Shown: positions 8,413 through 12,734 of the stretch, in pieces
Position numbering within the stretch: the stretch's first letter is position 1
Layout: every line of letters begins with the position of its first letter
Assembly (NCBI GenBank): GCA_002352215.1
Contig: DEIB01000051.1
Location: 1-12,734 of the forward strand
Length of the DNA: 12,734 bases
Origin: Chthonomonas sp. UBA2785
GTDB taxonomy: Bacteria > Armatimonadota > Fimbriimonadia > Fimbriimonadales > Fimbriimonadaceae
Direction: 5' to 3'
Program-made: the position numbers and the translations under genes
The notes under the pieces: generated by a model
What the model saw: the letters and a program-made list of their open reading frames with translations, nothing else
Told to the model about the DNA's origin: nothing
Database searches by the model: none

Positions 8413-8427
8413 TTTGAGAAAACCCTA

Positions 8428-9762
8428 CTAAGAGATATTGGTCAGGCGAGGGGCTGCCTCAACGGGCGCGTGCGGATCCTGGTAATTCTGCCGGAGCTGC
8501 TCTAAGACTTCAGGCAGCGGCTTCTCGATGATCTTGGGCTTCAGGCCGGTGGCCTGGCCAATCATCGCAATCCCAATCTGGTCGAGCGGAACGGCAGCGT
8601 GCAAAACGATCTGGTCGCCTTCAATTTCCACCGGCATGGCGAGCGCGGAAAGGGCCAAGGAAGCGGGCACCTTCTGCACGGCGTGCGGGTTGATGCCGCT
8701 GGTCGAGCTTGGTGTAGAAGCAGAAGCGGCGGCCGGGGCAGCCTCCGGTTGGGCTTCACCGCGAAGTTCGGTCATAAACCGGGCCGTTTCGTTCATCTCC
8801 CCGTTCTCGTTAAAGATCGGCTCTTCGTCCACGTCTTCGGCGCGGGCTTGGGCTTCGGCCAGCAATGCGGCAATCTCGTCCTCCGAGAGGATCATGCCGC
8901 CGTCACTGGGCGCCGGGGCCGCAGGCTTGGCGGGGGCCGGCTCGAAGGCGAGTTCTTCTTCAATGACCTTGGGATCTTCGACGGGTTCCGGTTCGCCCTC
9001 GGCAAACGCCTCCTCAAGAGAAATCACGTTGGGTTCGGCGGCGGCGGGCTCGTCAGTGCCCGATTCCAGCGCGCTCAGCGCGGCCGCGAGTTCGTCCTGC
9101 GCCATCAGCGGCGCGTCGGCACTCACTTCGGTCCAGGTGTCTTCCACTTCCTCGTTCACCGCATTGAGAGCTTCATCGAGTTCGCTCATCACGGCATCCG
9201 CCAAGGGTTCCGGCTCAGCTGCGGCAACCTCAGCTACCGGGGTCGTGGCGACTTCGGCCGCTACTTCCGGAGCACTCGGCTTTAGAGTCGCCAGGATGTC
9301 GTCAATGCTTTGAGTTTCGTTCTCGGGGGCCGCGAGATAAACCGAGGTAGCGACCGGTTGTTCTTCCGGGGCTGCCGTGGCCACGGGTTCCTCCGCCAGT
9401 GCTTCGGGGGCTTCGGGCTTGACTTCGGCGAGCGCGGCAATCAGGTCATCCTGACTAAAGGCCAGACCTTCTCCCACTGGCTCCCAGTTTTGTTCTTCGG
9501 TCGCGATGGGCTGTTCCTCTTCGACATCATCGTCACTAAAGGACGACGGGCTCGACCACTCGGACTCTTCATCCGCCGCCATGTTTTGCAAAGCGTGCGC
9601 GAAATCTCGCGTGAAATCGTCCATCGAGAACTCGGCAAAATCCTCGCCCTCTTCGGTTTTCAGTTCGGCAGCCAGGGCCTGAATCTCATCGGCCAGCTCA
9701 TGTAACGAGACTCCGATCCGATTGATTCGATTCCAAATTTCTTGTCGCCGCCTTTCCGCCAT
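8428..9762 (-). CDS. Acidic scaffold-like protein with repeated EIDALL-like motifs and a GspE/MshE N-terminal-like end
   Basis: A 444-aa soluble protein with no clear full-length family. It starts with a coiled coil (about 7-36, IWNRINRIGVSLHELADEIQ), followed by a long acidic, Ala/Pro/Glu-rich disordered region. In that region short predicted helices recur: AFSQDDLIAALA (about 101-112), QSIDDILATL (151-160), LMAQDELAAALSAL (219-232) and MILSEDEIAALLAE (290-303), with a weaker MSELDEALNAV (192-202). They resemble the LSQ.EIDALL peptide at the N-terminus of FliM and FliN. Residues about 358-428 (VPASLALSALAMPVEIEGDQ to LEQLRQNY) look like the second half of the GspE/PilB/MshE N-terminal domain. 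The RLG-type c-di-GMP-binding half is not visible, nor is a SpoA domain, so it is not FliM itself. I chose ATG 9762; TTG 9765 immediately precedes it. Its gene lies 15 nt before the MinD-like ATPase gene, which suggests they are partners. Confidence 0.75.
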   Translation of the reverse strand: MAERRRQEIWNRINRIGVSLHELADEIQALAAELKTEEGEDFAEFSMDDFTRDFAHALQNMAADEESEWSSPSSFSDDDVEEEQPIATEEQNWEPVGEGLAFSQDDLIAALAEVKPEAPEALAEEPVATAAPEEQPVATSVYLAAPENETQSIDDILATLKPSAPEVAAEVATTPVAEVAAAEPEPLADAVMSELDEALNAVNEEVEDTWTEVSADAPLMAQDELAAALSALESGTDEPAAAEPNVISLEEAFAEGEPEPVEDPKVIEEELAFEPAPAKPAAPAPSDGGMILSEDEIAALLAEAQARAEDVDEEPIFNENGEMNETARFMTELRGEAQPEAAPAAASASTPSSTSGINPHAVQKVPASLALSALAMPVEIEGDQIVLHAAVPLDQIGIAMIGQATGLKPKIIEKPLPEVLEQLRQNYQDPHAPVEAAPRLTNIS

Positions 9763-9778
9763 CAAGCACCAATGAGTT

Positions 9779-9795
9779 GAGAGACACTCACTCTC
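9779..9795. other. Small inverted repeat upstream of the scaffold gene
   Basis: GAGAG (9779-9783) and CTCTC (9791-9795) flank a 7-nt loop in the 63-nt gap between the VWA gene and the scaffold gene. It lacks a T tract on either side long enough for a terminator, and I see no clear promoter in this gap. It could be an operator or chance. Confidence 0.25.
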
Positions 9796-9825
9796 TTTAA
9801 ATCATCGGCGGGTTTCACTGACTTT

Positions 9826-12699
9826 TTAGGGTTTGTCCTGGTCTTTTTGCTGGCGTTGGGCCCGCTCGCGGCGGCGTTGGGCCAGCCTCTCCGCCAGTTC
9901 CTGATTGCCTGCCCCCGGCTGCGGCGTATTGGCGGGGGGTCGCGGGGCGGCGGGCGCCGCCGGTTTGGTTGCCGGTTTGGTTGCCGCCGGACCGGGCGTG
10001 GGCGGCTGAACCGGGGTCACAGGGCTCTCCGAACGAGGGGTTTGGGGCGTTATCCGCTGCTTGGCGGCCCGCAGGCGATCCATTTGCGGGCGGGGGGCCG
10101 TTTCTTCGCCTCGCTGGCGCCGGAACCAAGCCGTCAGCTCATTCCAAGGCACCACCAAACGCCGCGCCGCAATGTCAATCGGTAAGAGCGCGAGGGCAAA
10201 GGCGAGGAACCACGCCCACAAGTCGCGGATGGATTCTCCCGGCTTGGTGGAAGGGCGGAACGCCCCGCGCGCATCCGTAAGCATCTGGCCGTCGGTGGTC
10301 TTGGCGATGGATTCCAGCAACGGATCGTTCGGGCGGAACGAGCGGTACTCCGCCGGATAAGGCACGCTCAGACCGCTGGTGCTCACGCTCGCCGCCCCCG
10401 CGGCGGTGGGCTCGTTCACCGAAACAATGTAGCTCCCAATATCTGCCGCCGGGAACACGGCCTCATACTCTCCCGGCGCGACCTGGATGACTTCGGGCGA
10501 AACCGTGGTGCCGTTCGGGCCACTCACACGCACGTCCTCGGGCTGGACCGGCGCTGGTTCACCATTTGGTGTGCGCGCCAAAATCCTCGCCCGCGCCACG
10601 CCGCCATCCTGCCGCAGTTGAATGTCGTAATCGTTGGTCGTACCGCGCCGTACCGCCGCGCGTACCATCTGCGACCAGAACGGCACAAAGCCATCCCAGC
10701 CCACCCACCGGCGCGCCCAGGCGCTTTGGGCGTCGCTGGTAAAGGCGTAGCTCGTCCCCAATCCGTAGCGCCACGAGGCCAGCAGCACGTCATCCTTGGT
10801 GCTTTTCATGCTGGTACGGGCCAAGGGGCGCGGCTCGGCGAGGTTGTAAGCAAAGAGCGCCGGAATCTGGTTCGGCTCAATCCCGTTCAGAGCTTCCTCG
10901 CCCGGCATCACGCGCGGCACAAAGGTCAATTCTTCAATCGCCGAACGCGACATCATCGCCACGTCTTGGGTGAAGATCGCGGGCAACTTGCGGGCCTGGG
11001 TGACGAAGTAGTAGTTGCCCCCACCCGCTTTGGCCAGCTGCTCCAGGTACTGCACGTCCTTCCCGTCGCCGATGGCCACCACGGTGGTCGTGATCTTCTC
11101 GCTCCGCAGTTGCCGCGCCAGCTGGAGGGTGGTGCCGTGTTCGTCGGCGTCGTTGCCATCGGCCAGGATGATGAGGTGGCGGACCTTGGTGTCTTCGGCG
11201 CGGAGCTTCTCCGCCCCAAATTCCATGCTCGGCTGCATATAAATGCCGCCGCCGCCCGTGTCCAGCCGCCGAATGTTGTTGATCACCGCATTGCGGTCCT
11301 TCAGCTCTTGCATCGGGGCCACAAAGTCGATCTGGTCGGAGCTTCCCGCCACGCCCAGCCGGTCCACCGCCGAAAGCAGCTTGGCCGTTTCTTCGGCGGC
11401 ACGCGCCGCCAACTCAATCTTGCGCAGGCCGTCTTCCACGGCGTTCATCGAGCCGCTGGCATCCGCAATGATGAGCACGGTCGTGCTCGGGAAGGTCTTA
11501 CGCTGGCGCACGTCCAGCGAAACCGGGAGCGCCTCCTCAATGGGCGTGCGGTACCAACCGCCGCTTAGGAACGAATCCTCACCACCCACCATGATGAGGC
11601 CCACGCCCGTCTCCCGCACCGCCGTCTGCAGGGCCTGCATTTGGGCCGGCAACCAGTGCTGCGCGTTTTGGTCATTCAGGATGACGGCGTCGTAGTTCTG
11701 GATGTCTTCGGAGCGGGTTGGCACCCCGCTTGGCCCCGCCAGGCGCACATCGAGCCCCGCCTCTTGCAGGGCCGTCACCAGTTCCGTGCGGCTGGTGTTC
11801 TCTTGCAGTACGAGCACTCGCGAGCGATCGCGTACGTTGACAAAGGCCGCCCCGACGTTGTTGCGCACGTCGGCATCCTTCACCGGCTCCAGCGTAACCC
11901 GGTAGCGCAAGAATCCGGCCGCATCCACCTTTTGGTCAAATGCAAAGGTTGTACGCCCCTCGTTCAGCGTGACTCGGTTGCGCTCAATGACGTTGCCATC
12001 CCGGTCCAGGCTCAAAATCGCCTCTTGCCGGACGGTGCTGTTCACCTCCACCCGCAGTTGGAAAGGTTCGCCCGCCTGCCGCTCATTGGGGACAATCACG
12101 TCCGTCACCCAGGCTTCGGCAGTGCCGCTTTGCACCCCCAGCCGCACCACGTCAATCGGGATGCCCTGCGTGGCCGCCACCTGCGCTGCCTGCTGAGCGT
12201 CGCCCCGCGTCTCGTTGCCGTCGGTCAGCAGCACCAGTCGCGGAGCTTTTCCTTCGGGGATCAGAGCCGTACCCAGGCGGATCGCCGCCGCCATATCGGT
12301 GGCCCGGGCATCCAGTTGCGCGCGGGGCGCGCCGATCAAGGGCCGGCCGGTGGGCAGCACTTCCACGGCGGGGCGTCCACCAAAACTCACCACACTTGCG
12401 CGGTCTTCAGGGTCCATCGCGGCGATGGAATCACGGATGAACTTTAGCGCCCGTTCCCGTTCTTGTTCCTGAATCGAGTCCGAACGATCAAGCAAGAAAA
12501 TGACCGCTTCCCCTTGGTTCGGCCGGCGAGATTGCGGCCCCGCCAACGCCGCCACCAGTGCCAACACGAGGAGTCCGCGCAGCACAAAGGCCGTGATCTT
12601 GCGCCCTTTCTGCAGGCCCGAAACCAACCGCCACGACCACCACAGCAGCCCGGCCAAAACCGGGAGCAAAAGTAGATACTCGGGAGAAGTCCACCGCAT
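9826..12699 (-). CDS. Membrane protein with two VWA domains and an amidotransferase-like domain
   Basis: A 957-aa protein of the BatA/BatB-like group. Two N-terminal membrane helices (about 6-25 and 36-53) precede a first VWA domain (65-190) with MIDAS motif DRSDS (71-75), T134 and D160 (LLTDG). A beta-rich segment (about 200-290) links to a class I amidotransferase-like fold (293-395) with the family's GGEDSFLSGGWYRTPIEEALPV-type ending. A second VWA domain (405-585) has DASGS (413-417), T481 and D514. A beta-rich stretch (about 690-780) is followed by one more membrane helix (about 826-848) and a Pro/Ala-rich tail ending in a basic helix. The order suggests most of the protein lies outside the cytoplasm. 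Both MIDAS sites look intact, so both may bind metal and ligand; no Cys nucleophile is visible, so the amidotransferase fold is probably not catalytic. ATG 12699 has GGAAGAG 6 nt upstream, which I prefer over GTG 12729. Such proteins usually sit in MoxR-DUF58-Bat operons of uncertain function. Confidence 0.85.
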   Translation of the reverse strand: MRWTSPEYLLLLPVLAGLLWWSWRLVSGLQKGRKITAFVLRGLLVLALVAALAGPQSRRPNQGEAVIFLLDRSDSIQEQERERALKFIRDSIAAMDPEDRASVVSFGGRPAVEVLPTGRPLIGAPRAQLDARATDMAAAIRLGTALIPEGKAPRLVLLTDGNETRGDAQQAAQVAATQGIPIDVVRLGVQSGTAEAWVTDVIVPNERQAGEPFQLRVEVNSTVRQEAILSLDRDGNVIERNRVTLNEGRTTFAFDQKVDAAGFLRYRVTLEPVKDADVRNNVGAAFVNVRDRSRVLVLQENTSRTELVTALQEAGLDVRLAGPSGVPTRSEDIQNYDAVILNDQNAQHWLPAQMQALQTAVRETGVGLIMVGGEDSFLSGGWYRTPIEEALPVSLDVRQRKTFPSTTVLIIADASGSMNAVEDGLRKIELAARAAEETAKLLSAVDRLGVAGSSDQIDFVAPMQELKDRNAVINNIRRLDTGGGGIYMQPSMEFGAEKLRAEDTKVRHLIILADGNDADEHGTTLQLARQLRSEKITTTVVAIGDGKDVQYLEQLAKAGGGNYYFVTQARKLPAIFTQDVAMMSRSAIEELTFVPRVMPGEEALNGIEPNQIPALFAYNLAEPRPLARTSMKSTKDDVLLASWRYGLGTSYAFTSDAQSAWARRWVGWDGFVPFWSQMVRAAVRRGTTNDYDIQLRQDGGVARARILARTPNGEPAPVQPEDVRVSGPNGTTVSPEVIQVAPGEYEAVFPAADIGSYIVSVNEPTAAGAASVSTSGLSVPYPAEYRSFRPNDPLLESIAKTTDGQMLTDARGAFRPSTKPGESIRDLWAWFLAFALALLPIDIAARRLVVPWNELTAWFRRQRGEETAPRPQMDRLRAAKQRITPQTPRSESPVTPVQPPTPGPAATKPATKPAAPAAPRPPANTPQPGAGNQELAERLAQRRRERAQRQQKDQDKP
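9961..9985. repeat. Two tandem copies of a 12-bp unit in the VWA gene tail
   Basis: GGTTTGGTTGCC is repeated in direct succession and encodes ATKPATKPA in the Ala/Pro-rich tail. It is a low-complexity coding repeat that may vary in copy number. Confidence 0.7.
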
Positions 12700-12701
12700 G
12701 G

Positions 12702-12734
12702 TTAACTCTTCCGGCCGTAAAGCCACCACTCCAG
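12702..12734 (-). CDS. C-terminal end of the upstream gene in the VWA operon
   Basis: One - strand frame is open from the window edge to a TAA at 12704-12702 and encodes LEWWLYGRKS. This hydrophobic-then-basic ending is typical of membrane proteins of the VWA/Bat type, whose last helix ends in E-x-x-L-Y-x-R. The stop is 2 nt before the next ATG, so the genes are likely co-translated. Only ten residues are visible, so identity is inference. Confidence 0.5.
   Translation of the reverse strand: MEWWLYGRKS
12706..12712 (-). promoter_or_regulatory. Ribosome binding site of the two-VWA-domain gene
   Basis: On the - strand GGAAGAG lies 6 nt before ATG 12699. It supports this start over the in-frame GTG at 12729, which would overlap the upstream gene. 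Confidence 0.6.

Noticed and set aside
8528..9313. Ser/Ala-rich open reading frame on the + strand
   Set aside because: It is the complement of the Glu/Ala-rich scaffold gene; its composition (Ser and Ala runs) is what antisense of GAG/GCG codons gives.
8428..9762. Scaffold protein as FliM or FliN
   Set aside because: Only the EIDALL-like peptide is shared; there is no CheC-like middle domain and no SpoA domain.
10618..11568. Open reading frame of 316 codons on the + strand
   Set aside because: It lies wholly inside the two-VWA-domain gene on the other strand, is rich in His, Arg and Gly, and has no recognisable motif; it is a by-product of high-GC codon use.
12700..12729. GTG at 12729 as start of the VWA gene
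   Set aside because: It would overlap the end of the upstream gene, while ATG 12699 has a good ribosome site and begins the family-like sequence.

Overview
The window is GC-rich bacterial DNA with seven complete protein genes and a gene fragment at each edge. The type IV pilin-like protein has an A|F processing site, a leader reading ILFPVF...AKAAAKKT and an H-x9-D ending. That style, known from Armatimonadota (Fimbriimonas/Chthonomonas type) and related phyla, together with the Gram-negative-style LpxH-like phosphoesterase, makes a member of Armatimonadota my best guess. This is inference; no RNA marker gene is present.

Region 1 (1-2944, + strand): after the tail of an unidentified gene comes a tight three-gene operon. 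It encodes an LpxH-like metallophosphoesterase, a polytopic membrane protein that looks like two fused copies of a CrtO-type (glycosyl-diaponeurosporenoate acyltransferase) fold, and an MGDG-synthase/UgtP-type glycosyltransferase. The genes overlap by 4 nt (ATGA and GTGA), so they are probably translationally coupled. Together they look like a membrane glycolipid synthesis or acylation module.

Region 2 (2946-3635, - strand): a single pseudopilin-like gene whose stop codon lies one base from the glycosyltransferase stop. A plausible promoter for it sits in the short divergent region before the next gene.

Region 3 (3724-7413, + strand): a very large membrane sensor diguanylate cyclase with two membrane helices, about six PAS domains and a C-terminal GGEEF domain that lacks the RxxD inhibitory site. 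It ends before an array of four 16-bp repeats that runs into a strong bidirectional terminator.

Region 4 (7600-12734, - strand): a probable operon read from right to left. It holds the tail of an upstream gene, a 957-aa membrane protein with two von Willebrand A domains around an amidotransferase-like domain, an acidic repeat protein, and a MinD/FlhG-like ATPase. The acidic protein carries at least four helical motifs like the EIDALL peptide of FliM/FliN plus a GspE/MshE N-terminal-like C-terminus. Since FlhG is known to bind the EIDALL peptide in some bacteria, the last two genes may form an undescribed ATPase-scaffold pair. The ATPase also has His where MinD has its switch I catalytic Asp. 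This pair is the most interesting candidate system here; the duplicated CrtO-like protein in the glycolipid operon is second. There is no gene-free stretch longer than 300 bases; the longest is 7414-7599.
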